From positions 992,001 through 1,056,000 of the forward strand of contig CDRNVI010000002.1 of the NCBI GenBank assembly GCA_977017575.1: DNA of 64,000 nucleotides, given 5' to 3'. Source of the stretch: Paramoeba atlantica (lineage: Eukaryota; Discosea). Shown here one piece after another: positions 49,779-59,486 of the stretch. The translations under genes were made by a program, and so were the position numbers. The notes under the pieces are model-generated. The model was not told the origin of the DNA. It was given only the letters and a program-made list of their open reading frames with translations, and made no database searches. Position 1 is the first letter of the stretch. Each line of letters begins with the position of its first letter.

Positions 49779-52211
49779 ATGAGTTTTAGATTTAGTGCGT
49801 TTCGCGGTCTTCGCACGGATACAGCAACGAAGCCTCCACTCAACATTGATAGCATTCTTCGGCGTTGTTCCGAAATACAAACCTCGGCTCAAGCAGTTTC
49901 GATGCTCCAACTCTATATGAGCGGCAACGGGTCAAATGGGGACGTGTTAAAGAAAAAGAAGACGATCTTTACGATTGTACAACGTCTCCCTGTCTCTGCA
50001 CGCGGAGATTTGTTGGCTTCATATCTTACTCAACTTGGTTTGGTCCAACACGAAGATGTCTTTTGCTCCCTTGAATGTCACGTGGGCCCCCAGGCTTTGA
50101 TAGCTCAGATACGCATTTGTCATGATGTCGAAGATCTCAAAGTATTATGGAATCGTCTGTGTGCGTTTCTTCGAAAACAAGCATCACCAAAAGTATTGGA
50201 CCATTTACACCACAATGTACGTAATAAAGGCACATTCTATTTCTTCTCCGATGGGAAAAAATCGCTTTCACACAGCTCAACGAACATCGAAAGCTCCGGG
50301 TTTTCTTCCGTCAAAACGGAATCTGTTGTCGAAGCCTTCAGTCATATTTTTGGTATAGTTCTACGTCAACATCAACATGATCTTTCTTTGGAGTTGATTG
50401 ACGATTTTTATAATCTATTTTGTACTAAGCTTTCTGAAACCTCTCAGCAAAATCTTGTTACGTCCTTCACAGAGCACGTAGTTTACGACATGATGACTGA
50501 AGGAATTTCACCCCAAAAGGTGGAATATGTTGCACGCCGCATTCTGCCATCCTCCAAGAACAGTTCTGACATCCCAGGGAAACAGCCGAAATATTTACAG
50601 GACGACAATGTGAAAACGACGAATTCATATGAGCGTATATCAGGCATCGAAAATAGTGAGAATATGCTTCGACCTAGAACTCTTTCAATGCTCTTTCTTT
50701 TGCAAGGGTACACTAATCAAATAGACCGACTTGAAGAGCTTTGGGATCTGTGCCGTCTCCGAGGTCTTTTGCTACCGACAAAACCGGTTTGCCTTTCCAT
50801 TGTAAATGGTTGTCGTTTTCTTCTTGGGGGCTATTCACTGAATGCGGAGATAAGAGATCAGTCGCGTATCCCCCGTGTGATGGATATACTCCACGATTTG
50901 TACCAAATATTACGTTCTTCTGAGCAGAACCGTTTGGAGTCAAAGGATTTCGATGAATTATTGTGCTCTCTTATAGACGCCTTAAGCGATATTCAAGAGT
51001 TTTCTGTTAAATTAAAAAGAGTTACATATAGAGATTCAAAAAAGGTTGCACCTTTAGTCAATTTAGAGCAGAACTATAGCACCGCAATAAACTTTCTGTC
51101 CGAAATATTTCTTGACAACGAGTTTGTACGCCGTCTTTCTCGCGAATATTATCTACGATTGCTACGAACTCTGGGGATTTCTGATTACGACAAATGGGCT
51201 TTACGCATTCTCGAAGAGATACGTCGACAAGGATACGTATTTAGCACAGTAAAGGAACGTGGGTGGCTCTTGCAGGCATTGCAATGGCGTTCCATTCCTT
51301 CCAAAAAGCTGAACCCTTCCGCGGTGCAGGCGAAGTCGATTGCTCTGCCTTCAAAAGTGCCTGCAAACTCTACGTACACTTCTATAAGACTTCCTGTGAT
51401 GCCTTCATTTACGTGTATTGACGGAATTCTGTTTGATCAGGAGGCCCCATGCCGAAATGCCAGACGTCCGTACACTTCGGAGGACCCTTTCCGCTCTACC
51501 TCCGGGGTAGACAAAGATGACTTGAGACTTACAGCGTTACTAGCGCAATATTACTTGCGTGCCGCAATACGATGCGGCCTGTGGTACGGAATACGCGCGC
51601 AAAAGCAAATTGGCAACGCTACATGTACATCTTTAGAGGGCCACATTCGTACTCTTTTGCTAGAAATGCGAAACACACATCCCTACCTCACCACCCGCAT
51701 GGTTCGGCAATTGCGAATGAATTGCGATAAATTACAGTCCAGTACGGATCCCACTGAGAAGGGCTGGACTCCTTTCTCAGTGTTTGCGAAGTGGAAGCAT
51801 GAACTCGAAAAGCAATTAATAGCAGACTCTTCTATCCAAAAAACTACGGAAACACCGGAACTGGTCGACAGTTGCACTACACTGACGCTCAGTGATAAGA
51901 TCTTGAGTCATAAGCAGAATAGTGGAAATATGTCGCCGACAAACGCGTTGTTGATGTCATTCGGAGATGAAATTGTCTTGTGCTCTCTTTGGGCTTCTAG
52001 GCAGCTTGACGCTTCTCGTAGCATGGCACAACACTTTGCCAAGAAGACTGTTTCTCCTTCAAAGATGCCAAATAAGATAATTTTAGAATCAGAACCGAAC
52101 AAATTCGACCAGCTTTTGCTCCATTGTTTAAGAAAGCAAACGGAAGATTTGCTATTTATTTGGAGTTCCAAAGTTCTTAACGGTTTCTTACGAGACGAAA
52201 ATTTTAAATAA
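49779..52211 (+). CDS. Large PPR-like helical protein, probably mitochondrial (810 aa)
   Basis: The N-terminus (MSFRFSAFRGLRTDTATKPP) is a good mitochondrial presequence: basic, hydroxylated and free of acids for 13 residues. The rest is helical with PPR-like segments, for example TLSMLFLLQGYTNQIDRLEE followed by LWDLCRLRGLLLPTKPVCLS (about residues 305-345). YYLRLLRTLGISDYDKWALR (about 460) is similar. No catalytic motif is visible. In kinetoplastids many such proteins serve mitochondrial ribosomes and RNA. It follows the RRM gene by about 260 bases, and an LRR gene lies downstream. Function is inference from architecture; coding status is secure from length. Confidence 0.7.
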   Translation: MSFRFSAFRGLRTDTATKPPLNIDSILRRCSEIQTSAQAVSMLQLYMSGNGSNGDVLKKKKTIFTIVQRLPVSARGDLLASYLTQLGLVQHEDVFCSLECHVGPQALIAQIRICHDVEDLKVLWNRLCAFLRKQASPKVLDHLHHNVRNKGTFYFFSDGKKSLSHSSTNIESSGFSSVKTESVVEAFSHIFGIVLRQHQHDLSLELIDDFYNLFCTKLSETSQQNLVTSFTEHVVYDMMTEGISPQKVEYVARRILPSSKNSSDIPGKQPKYLQDDNVKTTNSYERISGIENSENMLRPRTLSMLFLLQGYTNQIDRLEELWDLCRLRGLLLPTKPVCLSIVNGCRFLLGGYSLNAEIRDQSRIPRVMDILHDLYQILRSSEQNRLESKDFDELLCSLIDALSDIQEFSVKLKRVTYRDSKKVAPLVNLEQNYSTAINFLSEIFLDNEFVRRLSREYYLRLLRTLGISDYDKWALRILEEIRRQGYVFSTVKERGWLLQALQWRSIPSKKLNPSAVQAKSIALPSKVPANSTYTSIRLPVMPSFTCIDGILFDQEAPCRNARRPYTSEDPFRSTSGVDKDDLRLTALLAQYYLRAAIRCGLWYGIRAQKQIGNATCTSLEGHIRTLLLEMRNTHPYLTTRMVRQLRMNCDKLQSSTDPTEKGWTPFSVFAKWKHELEKQLIADSSIQKTTETPELVDSCTTLTLSDKILSHKQNSGNMSPTNALLMSFGDEIVLCSLWASRQLDASRSMAQHFAKKTVSPSKMPNKIILESEPNKFDQLLLHCLRKQTEDLLFIWSSKVLNGFLRDENFK

Positions 52212-52729
52212 TTATTTTATTAGCAATTATTTTAAGCGTTCTGCTGCCTTGTTTCTACAAATATTTTCGAAACATTAATTCGCACCTCTAGGGCCAAAGG
52301 ACACTTTGGGAGTGAAACCTAAAGTTTTATTCCACACACTATCTTAGCTTTGCTAGGGACTCTTGCCGCGTAATTTTTTGTCCTCCCTCTAAGCGTTGCT
52401 TTCTACCAAAGCCGGGCAACGCTAGGATACGGGGGGTAAATCTAAGATTGGTAGGGAAGGTGTCCAGAAAACATGTGGAGGACAGTAACAGATGCCTATG
52501 TCACTTTCTCACAGCTATGGCGCCATTCGATTCGACGGCTATTGTGCCGTTCAAAGACGCAATGCGCAGATACTGCATGCTGCAAAATGAAACTGGTCAG
52601 TCTACGACGTTCAAACGGGTGTAATCAATTTTGGAATGTAATAATCTTAATAGCGATACAGTGTTCCCTAGTTTTGATTTCATCATGCAATTGTTGTAAA
52701 ACAATTAAGGAACAATTAAGGGGGTTTAC
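52212..52729. other. Intergenic interval
   Basis: Contains an 86-codon frame (52,473-52,733) with a hydrophobic stretch but no motif; not called. A small inverted pair AAGCGTTGC / GCAACGCT lies near 52,391-52,421. Confidence 0.4.
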
Positions 52730-53422
52730 ATGACGTCATCTGCATTGACGTTCTTCCATCAAAACAGAAAAGCAAAACTATTTTTTACGTTACCTTTCTT
52801 CTTAATCCGAATGCACATTTTTTGTCCCACTTGCCGAGTGTACAATGCTCATGGCGCTGACGAGAGCTCTACTTCACCTTTGATCCGACCGGGACGTATT
52901 CGTGGAGCCGCCCTACCGGCGCAATATGCCTTGCACCTGTTTATCCGGAACATCTCCAACCCCCATCCCACGTGGAGGGCCGATGCTCCGACTTCATCGT
53001 GGCACGGAGTTGAAGTCGACTTTAACACAGAATCTGTACGTAGCCTCACTTGGATCAATTTAGGCTTACAGGGAATGCTTCCCTGGTGTGACTGCCCACC
53101 CGCACTGGAAAAGCTGAATTTTTGTCGCAATGAGCTCAGCGGCTCCGTTGATTTTGCTGAACTTCCCGCCAAACTGCGCTTGTTTGCGATTTCCATTAAT
53201 ATGTTTAGCGGGGAGCTCTGTTTTGAGGGAATACCGCCCTCAATAAAGGTATTACAACTGAGTTCAAACCGGTTTTATGGAAAGGTTGATCTTAGTCCTC
53301 TGCTTGGGAGACCGATTCGCCTTGATCTCAGTCAAAATTTTCTTACGGATATTTTTCCTAAAGTATCCTTCTCCGGTATAACAATTGGAGTACAATGTAA
53401 TGAACAGATACATAATTTCTGA
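52730..53422 (+). CDS. LRR protein of the local capped family lacking cap cysteines (230 aa)
   Basis: An N-terminal hydrophobic segment (KLFFTLPFFLIRMHIF, about residues 15-30) could be a signal anchor. The cap follows at about 50-125: RPGRIRGAALPAQYALHLFI, NPHPTW, SSWHGVEVD and LGLQGMLPWCDCP. Here both cysteines of the usual C.W.GV.C are replaced (by S and V), so the cap disulphide cannot form. About four LRRs follow (LRLFAISINMFSGELCFEGI, IKVLQLSSNRFYGKVDLSPL). No membrane tail. The ATG at 52,730 is the first. It is the last gene before the 7-kb transposon zone. Confidence 0.75.
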   Translation: MTSSALTFFHQNRKAKLFFTLPFFLIRMHIFCPTCRVYNAHGADESSTSPLIRPGRIRGAALPAQYALHLFIRNISNPHPTWRADAPTSSWHGVEVDFNTESVRSLTWINLGLQGMLPWCDCPPALEKLNFCRNELSGSVDFAELPAKLRLFAISINMFSGELCFEGIPPSIKVLQLSSNRFYGKVDLSPLLGRPIRLDLSQNFLTDIFPKVSFSGITIGVQCNEQIHNF

Positions 53423-53998
53423 TTTCCGGTATCTACTTCTTTTGTATGATATACATACTATACTGCTTCTGTATGACTTTGGGAATTACCAGAAGAAAAG
53501 GATCACTGAAATTGAGTGACTGAACCCTATATATGTATGCACTGAAAATGGCCGTCTATCCTCCTGAATGCAGTCACACTATTTAGCAGTATGGTTTCCA
53601 TAATTTTAATCAAGAGGGGAGGCAACTGGCTATTCTGCCGTATTCTGCCATATTCTGCCGATCGCTGTCCTATTCGGCCTCAGAGGTCAAAACATCTTAT
53701 CGAATCCAAAAAAAAATTGCGGTTCACTTTCGAATTCTGCCATATTCTGCCAATCACCACAGACGCGTTGCCCCCCCTCTAAGTTCCGCACTGTACGTGT
53801 ATCTAATTTACAGTGGTCGTCACTATTCTCAGAATCCGTAATTGAACATTGAAAGGATTTTTTGATTCTCATTCTCATTTTCGCGACTATTCTCATTTTC
53901 GTGTTGATTTTGCCGTTGAACGTTGACAAGAAATAGAAAAGAAGTAGAAAAAAATCTTTGGGTCACCTGCACTCAAACTGTACCCAAAAATACGTTTT
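53423..53998. other. Gene-free interval at the edge of the transposon zone
   Basis: Contains a short direct repeat TTCTGCCATATTCTGCC-like at 53,635-53,665 and again at 53,735-53,755, and TCTCATTTTCG repeats near 53,872-53,905 that recur near 54,957 and 55,029. These may be the ends of the Merlin-type element. Confidence 0.4.
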
Positions 53999-54873
53999 TT
54001 CAAAACAAATGTTCCCTTCGACCAAATTTCCTTTTAAAGTCGTCCTGAGCACTGTCCACTGTGCGTGCGCTGGCCAAATGAAGTAGAATACAAGCTTGTA
54101 ATGTCGCACGATCCTGAGTCTTTACCAATTTCCAGTGGGTAAGATCCATCATTCTTCCTTCTTGCTCCGTAACTGTTACGAACCAGTAGCCTGTTACGCG
54201 CTGACGCCTCCCACGGTTGTACTTACATTTTCCAATAAACGTTTCGTCAACCTGCATCCGGGCAAATTTTTAGTTTGAAGTCTGCTCCTGATGCAGGGCT
54301 GCGTTGCCAAGCGCTAGAATAATTTTCTGCACCACCTTCCGTTGCACTCCACGGTTCTGGTAAATCTGCCCAGTACACAAATGGTTTGCGGCGTCTGCCC
54401 AAAGAAGTTCGTGTCAAGAGGATCAGAGAGAATTTGCTAATTCGGGCCCGACACAGGTTTCTCTCATTCGGAAGACGGTGTTGGCAAACCATCATGTCGG
54501 GCTTTCCTGGCACATATTGGAGATAGTCCGCCCCATGGAAGTAGCACGCGGCATTTTCAAACAGGTCATGTGATCTCATCCAGGTTACGGCATCCTCGCC
54601 TTGCGGAACACAGCCAATGCTTCGCCACCCCCGAACACAAACAAATCTGGTACACCCCGAGCAAAGTCGTCTCGCTCGCAAATTTCGCCATACTCTATTT
54701 TGAACAACGGGTTGAGTACGAGGTTTCGGATTATTTCCATACAATGATGTCTCACGTGGAACATGCTCTATGACACGATCAAACGCCTCAAGGAACATCA
54801 TTATGAGTCGATCGGCCTCATTAATTTCAGGAGAGTGTCGGTCGTGTTCATTTTGGTCTTCTGCCGGGTACAA
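53999..54873 (-). mobile_element. Merlin-like (IS1016/ISXO2-type) transposase, frameshifted
   Basis: On the minus strand, 54,257-54,000 encodes MQVDETFIGKCKYNRGRRQR. This matches the VEIDES.FGKRKYNRGR motif carrying the first catalytic Asp of Merlin / DDE_Tnp_IS1595 transposases, followed by GYWFVTVTEQEGRMMDL. The upstream frame (54,873-54,247) ends with CQHRLPNERNLCRARISKFS, where the family's N-terminal Cys-bearing segment lies, so a frameshift separates the two near 54,250. The second and third catalytic positions are not clear downstream. Direct TCTCATTTTC repeats flank the region but I could not define TIRs. Decayed copy. Confidence 0.7.
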
Positions 54874-55099
54874 TAGGAGTCCCTAGGTATAATAAACCGG
54901 ACTGTGGTTTACAAATTTTTGCCCAGATTGCACAACAGGGTCCCTTTTGATCTATTCTCATTCTCATTTTCAAGGCCCTTTTTGAGTAGAACGTTGACAC
55001 GATAATTTGTCACTCTTGAGAGGGTCATTCTCATTTTCGTGACTGTCATATTGGTGACGATCACTGTAGCTGTTTTTAAAATATACAGGGGTGGGCATT

Positions 55100-55800
55100 C
55101 ATGCGTGATACTTCGCCGGTAACAACCGTAAAAGTAGTGGGAACGGTGTGGTGTGTGTACGCCACGAAAGTAGTACCCTTAGCGTACACCCCCGCCAAAA
55201 AGTATTGTAATTTATTAGTATCGACCAAAAATTCGTGGTCGATACTAATAAATACAATACTTTTTGTCGATTTCCACGGGTTGCCACTTGCCTCGAAAAA
55301 GTTGCACTTTATCATATCGGATCTGTAAAGTATACTGAAGCACAAAAACAGGTCGTACCATAAGAACCCAAGTAACTATCACAAGAACTAAATAACTGGT
55401 GGTGCGAGGGAAAAGTGTAGCACTGTCAGTTCTTGGAAACATCAAACCATGGAATTAGCAATTTAATTGTTTTGATTACTCAACGCTAAAATAGTGTGAG
55501 AGAGGAACCATTCCGAGCCTGCTCAAATCTTGCCTTAGCTGTCCGCGACATTCCAAGTGTTTCTTTACGACGAGTTTCTTATCTTTCAATGGCTTCCCTG
55601 CGTGCCCCAATTTCCTGCGTTCCTGGTCAAAACTCAAAAAAATGATCGATACTAATAAATACATTACTTTTTGTGTCGGTCATTTTTGTGGAGAATACTT
55701 TTTGGCGGGGGTGTACTCCCGGTAGCACGTATGCACATTTCAAATCCCCTTGAGCCCGCTTGGGCCTTGACGAGGTGAAGAGAAACCATGCATTACACAT
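55100..55800 (+). repeat. Dispersed repeat R232, copy B, split by a MITE
   Basis: Bases 55,100-55,186 match the middle of R232 and 55,714-55,800 match its end. Between them sits a 527-bp TIR element. The first 60 or so bases of R232 are missing from this copy. Confidence 0.8.
55187..55713. mobile_element. MITE with perfect 20-bp TIRs and proven TA duplication (527 bp)
   Basis: The ends are exact inverted repeats, CACCCCCGCCAAAAAGTATT at 55,187-55,206 and its inverse at 55,694-55,713. TA flanks both sides. The uninterrupted R232 copies read GCGTACTCCCGG or similar at this point, so the empty site shows a duplicated TA, as for Tc1/mariner-type movement. Inside, 55,196-55,268 is a palindrome (AGTATTGTAATTTATTAGTA and its inverse), and a further copy of that arm lies at 55,642-55,672. 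No coding capacity. Confidence 0.88.
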
Positions 55801-55858
55801 CACTTTCCCTATTATTATCAATACTTTCTGGACTTTCTGTATGTCCTTTCTTTTCTTG

Positions 55859-55939
55859 TGATGAGTCTTACGCTTCTCAGGCAACCCTCTTCTGAGTAAC
55901 CTGAAGAAAATGAGCACCGAACCCATATATGCACCTGAA
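55859..55939 (+). repeat. Dispersed 81-base repeat, copy 1
   Basis: GATGAGTCTTACGCTTCTCA through CCATATATGCACCTGAAA is repeated almost exactly at 57,799-57,879. It contains a foldback CTTCTCAGG...CCTGAAG. Confidence 0.75.
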
Positions 55940-56086
55940 AGTCATTATCTTTGCTCTAAAATGCAGTCATACAAATTGGGTCTATGCTGCATTTTTCAAT
56001 TCTATATTATTTATTTTTTCTTCTACTCAAAATACTTGCTTGTTTTTCACCACAACCTGTGCAGTACCTTTCAAAATTATTTATCT

Positions 56087-56319
56087 TATCGGTTCTTACG
56101 ACCTTTGCGAAGTCACGCCTCTTCAGAGATGAAATATTCCTGAACTTCCATGCGTGATACTTCGCCGGTAACAACCGTAAAAGTAGTGGAAACGGTGTGG
56201 TATGCGTACGCCACGAAAGAAGTACGCTTAGCGTACTCCCGGTACCACGTATGCACATTCCAAATCCCCTTGAGCCTCTTGGGCCCTGACGAGGTGAAGA
56301 GAAACCATGCATTACATAT
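56087..56319 (+). repeat. Dispersed repeat R232, copy C
   Basis: A full copy, in direct tandem with copy D about 256 bases away. Differs from copy A at several single positions and a few small indels. Confidence 0.8.
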
Positions 56320-56342
56320 CTTCTATACAAATATTATTTGTC

Positions 56343-56576
56343 TCATCGGTTCTTACGACCTTTACGAAGTCACGCCGCTTCAGAGATGAAATATTCCTGA
56401 ACTTCCATGCGTGATACTTCGCCGGTAACAACCGTAAAAGTAGTGGAAACGGTGTGGTGTGTGTACGTCACGAAAGTAGTACGCTTAGTCTACTCCCGGT
56501 ACCGCGTATGCACATTCCAAATCCCCTTGAGCCTCTTGGGCCTTGACGAGGTGAAGAGAAACCATGCATTACACAT
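56343..56576 (+). repeat. Dispersed repeat R232, copy D
   Basis: A full copy, closest to copy A at 35.7 kb (shares GACCTTTACGAAGTCACGCC and GTGTGTACGTCACGAAAG). Confidence 0.8.
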
Positions 56577-56650
56577 CACTTTCCATATTCGTTTCCGTCT
56601 AGTGTAATAATCTTTTAGAATATACCACATTCCGCTTTAACATTTCTGTA

Positions 56651-56815
56651 AAAGGGGGGTTCGTCTACGTATTATTAACAACCATCTATTATTAACAATG
56701 GTACTATTTCATCTATTAACATTCATCTATTATTACCAAACATTATTATTATTAATAATAATATTATTAACAAAAACGTTTGTTAATAACGTATATAATG
56801 ACGAACCCCCCCTTT
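56651..56815. mobile_element. Small AT-rich MITE with GGGGGGTTCGTC ends (165 bp)
   Basis: Ends AAAGGGGGGTTCGTC and its inverse GACGAACCCCCCCTTT (one base length difference). The interior is ATTATTAACA-rich and partly palindromic. The target duplication is not clear. Confidence 0.65.
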
Positions 56816-56984
56816 AGCTAGGTAACATTGCCGGGGGCAATGTTATGATGTTCCATGCGTTTTTTAACGTCTCCCCCCCTAAAAATTTTGTAGACTCCGG
56901 AAAAATGAATCAATTTTTCTTTTTCAAAATTTTGACGTAACTTTAATTACGTCTTCTTCCATTATTACGGTTTCCGCCATTATT

Positions 56985-57550
56985 CTATTAGAATCATCAA
57001 GAAGAGGTAAGGCGCCAGTACATCTTGTAAAGTTCCATTTTCTGTCGAAAACCGTTCCGCTTCTCCATAGGGTGTCCTAACGTATGATGTTAAACCCTCG
57101 TATGCTCAAGGTTACTTTAGTAAGACTTTCTGGTATATGAAAAGCTCTTACAGCATCTTTTATTGCCGAGAAGGTGACAGAGGGAAACGCTTGTTTAAAG
57201 TCGACGAACTTAATGGCGACGCCTTTGCCTCTTGTGGCTTTGGTGGCTATTTCCATGAAGGTTGCTTGGGCGCCTGCAGTGGATCTATCTTAGTGTATGC
57301 ACTCTAAAACCATCCTCTTCATTATTTTCACAACCTGGTTGACAATGCATACTGGTCTCCAGTTTGAGAGCTCGTTCAGATTGCCCTTCTTCGGGGGTGG
57401 GACTTGTAGAATAGTTTTCCATTTCTCCACAGCAACTCCGGTGCTCATTACGTCGTTCATAATATTTAGCAACGTACCCAGTAAAGATTCACTTTGAGCC
57501 AGAGCTCGAAGAGCCTCTATAGGGATATCATCAGACCCAGACGCCTTTCC
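56985..57550 (-). mobile_element. Non-LTR retrotransposon (LINE) reverse transcriptase fragment
   Basis: The minus strand encodes successive reverse transcriptase blocks. From 57,550: KASGSDDIPIEALRAL, then VEKWKTILQVPPPKKGNLNE and LSNWRPVCIVNQVVKIMKR (to 57,290). After a stop at 57,288 come STAGAQATFMEIATKATRGK and VAIKFVDFKQAFPSVTFSAI. In another frame (about 57,070-56,985), ENGTLQDVLAPYLFLMIL follows. These are the GKA.G.DGIP, PI.KKG....NWRPI.L, F.D...AF and G..QGD..SP.LF blocks of LINE RTs, in order. The YxDD box is not seen before 56,985. A 5'- and 3'-truncated dead copy with one stop and one frame change. Confidence 0.8.
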
Positions 57551-57798
57551 AGACCCCCTCTACCGATGAGCCACCACGCGAGATTCTTAACACTGCTCCC
57601 CTACATGGTCCTCCAGATTTTCGATACGCATGTACGCTGACGGAGTAATTTAATAAAGTTCAAGAACGCCAAGAAAGTGAAAAAAAAGAATTCGATGCAA
57701 TGGGCGAAGAGTAATATACTTAACATTCTTGTAGCTACTTAACATTCCCCACGGAATGTTAAGCCGGAGTGGTTTAATATTTTGTTCCTTTCTTTCTG

Positions 57799-57879
57799 AT
57801 GAGTCTTACGCTTCTCAGGCAACCCTCTTCTGAATAACCTGAAGAAAATGAGCACCGAACCCATATATGCACCTGAAAA
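57799..57879 (+). repeat. Dispersed 81-base repeat, copy 2
   Basis: Near-exact match to 55,859-55,939; it directly precedes repeat X copy 1. Confidence 0.75.
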
Positions 57880-57913
57880 ATATATATTTCATACCAGCTT
57901 AACATTTCTCTTA

Positions 57914-58526
57914 TTGCGGTGGTTGTATAACTACCGCTCTACCCTCGATTATTGAAAAAAGGTGAACAAAAACAGTGAAAATATAAAGAGGAACACAGTA
58001 ATATAATAGAAGAAAAAAATAAAAAAGGGGGCTCCGGTGGTCCAAAACTGAAAAAAAGAATTCAAAAAAATGGGGGGGGGTCCAAGGGTGGGGCATAAGT
58101 CGCGAAATTTTTATCGAATTTTTTGCTTTTCAAAATCGAGCGCAGGGAAGTGGTAGAGTATGCCGCGGCGATGACTTTCCACCCCCCCTCCAGGGGGTAC
58201 TCCCCCTGGTACGCGCGAGAGGGGTCCGACAAGGTCAAAACTTCCGAAATTTTTGGGATGACCCAAAAAAATATTTTTGACCCAAAACAAAATAAAAATA
58301 TTCTTTTTCCAGAATCGACTTCTAAAAAGTATTTTAAGAGTTTAGGACCTCAGCTACCGTTCTGCGACGTTTTTTTCGACAGATTCGTAATTTTTGCCGA
58401 AAAATCGAGCTTTTTCCCCGAAAAAAGTAGATTTTTCATGATCTTTGGGAGATATTTCTTTTTTAGGCTCTTCGTTAAACGCGGTGGTAGTTTTCAACGG
58501 GAAGCGCACAGCATGAGTGACTTCTG
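57914..58526 (+). repeat. Repeat X, copy 1
   Basis: Begins TTGCGGTGGTTGTATAACTA (itself an imperfect palindrome) and runs to the AGGCTCTTCGTTAAACGCGG hairpin end, which is cut in its loop by the MITE end at 58,527. The central body has no conserved coding sequence. Confidence 0.7.
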
Positions 58527-58630
58527 ACCCGGGGAACGGCATATTATTCAATAACGCTATATTATTCAAATTACACTATATTATTCAAATTAACACTATA
58601 TTATTCAAATTAACACTATATAATTCAAAT
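58527..58630 (+). repeat. Single end of the TATTATTCAA-type MITE
   Basis: ACCCGGGGAACGGCATATTA followed by about four subterminal ACTATATTATTCAAATTA units, as at 46,688. The other end is absent. It sits exactly between repeat X copies 1 and 2. Confidence 0.75.
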
Positions 58631-59486
58631 TGCGGTGGTTGTATAACTACCGCTCTACACTCGATTATTGAAAAAAAGTGAACAAAAACAGTTAAAATAT
58701 AAAGAGCAACACAGTAATATAATAAAGAAAAAAAATATAAAAGCGGGCTCCGGTGGTCCAAAACTGAAAAAAAAAATTAAATAAAATGGGGGGTCCATGG
58801 GGGGGGACATACATGTACATCGCGAATTTTCTTTTCGAATTTTTTGCTTTTCCAAATCCAGGGGGTCATGGTCGTGCAAATCTTTTCGAAAAAATTATTT
58901 TTCGAAACAAAACCGCAGAAGGGGTAGTCGGGGTCTTGGCGCGCATTTTTCACCCCCCTACCCGGGGGTGACCCCCCCGCTTATCCGCAGGACGGGTCCG
59001 CCAAGTTCGGATTTTTTCGCAAAAATTTTTTTGAAAAAAATTTCAACTTGGCGAAAAAAATGGCAAAAAAACTATTTTTCCAAAATTGTTTCGCCTATTG
59101 TATTTTGATAGCTTGGGACCTATACTAGCTTTCTCCACAATTGTTTTCGCCAGATATCCCTTATTCAAGACGTGGTATGCCTGCTAAATTGGCCCATTTT
59201 TGACTAAAAAAGGTGAAAAAGTATTTTTCGGGCCCCAAGGGACCTTTTTGTGTGGAAAGAATGGTGTGGTTGGAGTCGTATTCTCCACCCAATACGTTCG
59301 GTAGGTTTTTATTCATGCCTACGAGTAATTTCCCAAGCGCAAAAAAAAATATTTTTACAAATTTCTTTTAACGTGATAATAGTGCCAAAACATAGATCTC
59401 TGCGAGAGCTCTCGAATGCGCTATTATTTTCCAAAATTGCGCAAAGATTGCTAATTTTAGACCTCCCCAGCATCTGATTTGCACCC
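58630..59486 (+). repeat. Repeat X, copy 2, diverged or truncated
   Basis: Starts with the same TTGCGGTGGTTGTATAACTA end and shares about the first 150 bases with copy 1. It then diverges, and the hairpin end is not present before copy 3 begins. Confidence 0.6.

Noticed and set aside
52473-52733. 86-codon frame with a hydrophobic segment before an LRR gene
   Set aside because: Overlaps the next ATG, Cys-rich by chance, no family; could be leader sequence.
54570-54773. + strand 67-codon frame across the Merlin-like element
   Set aside because: Complement of the transposase-coding strand, no motif.
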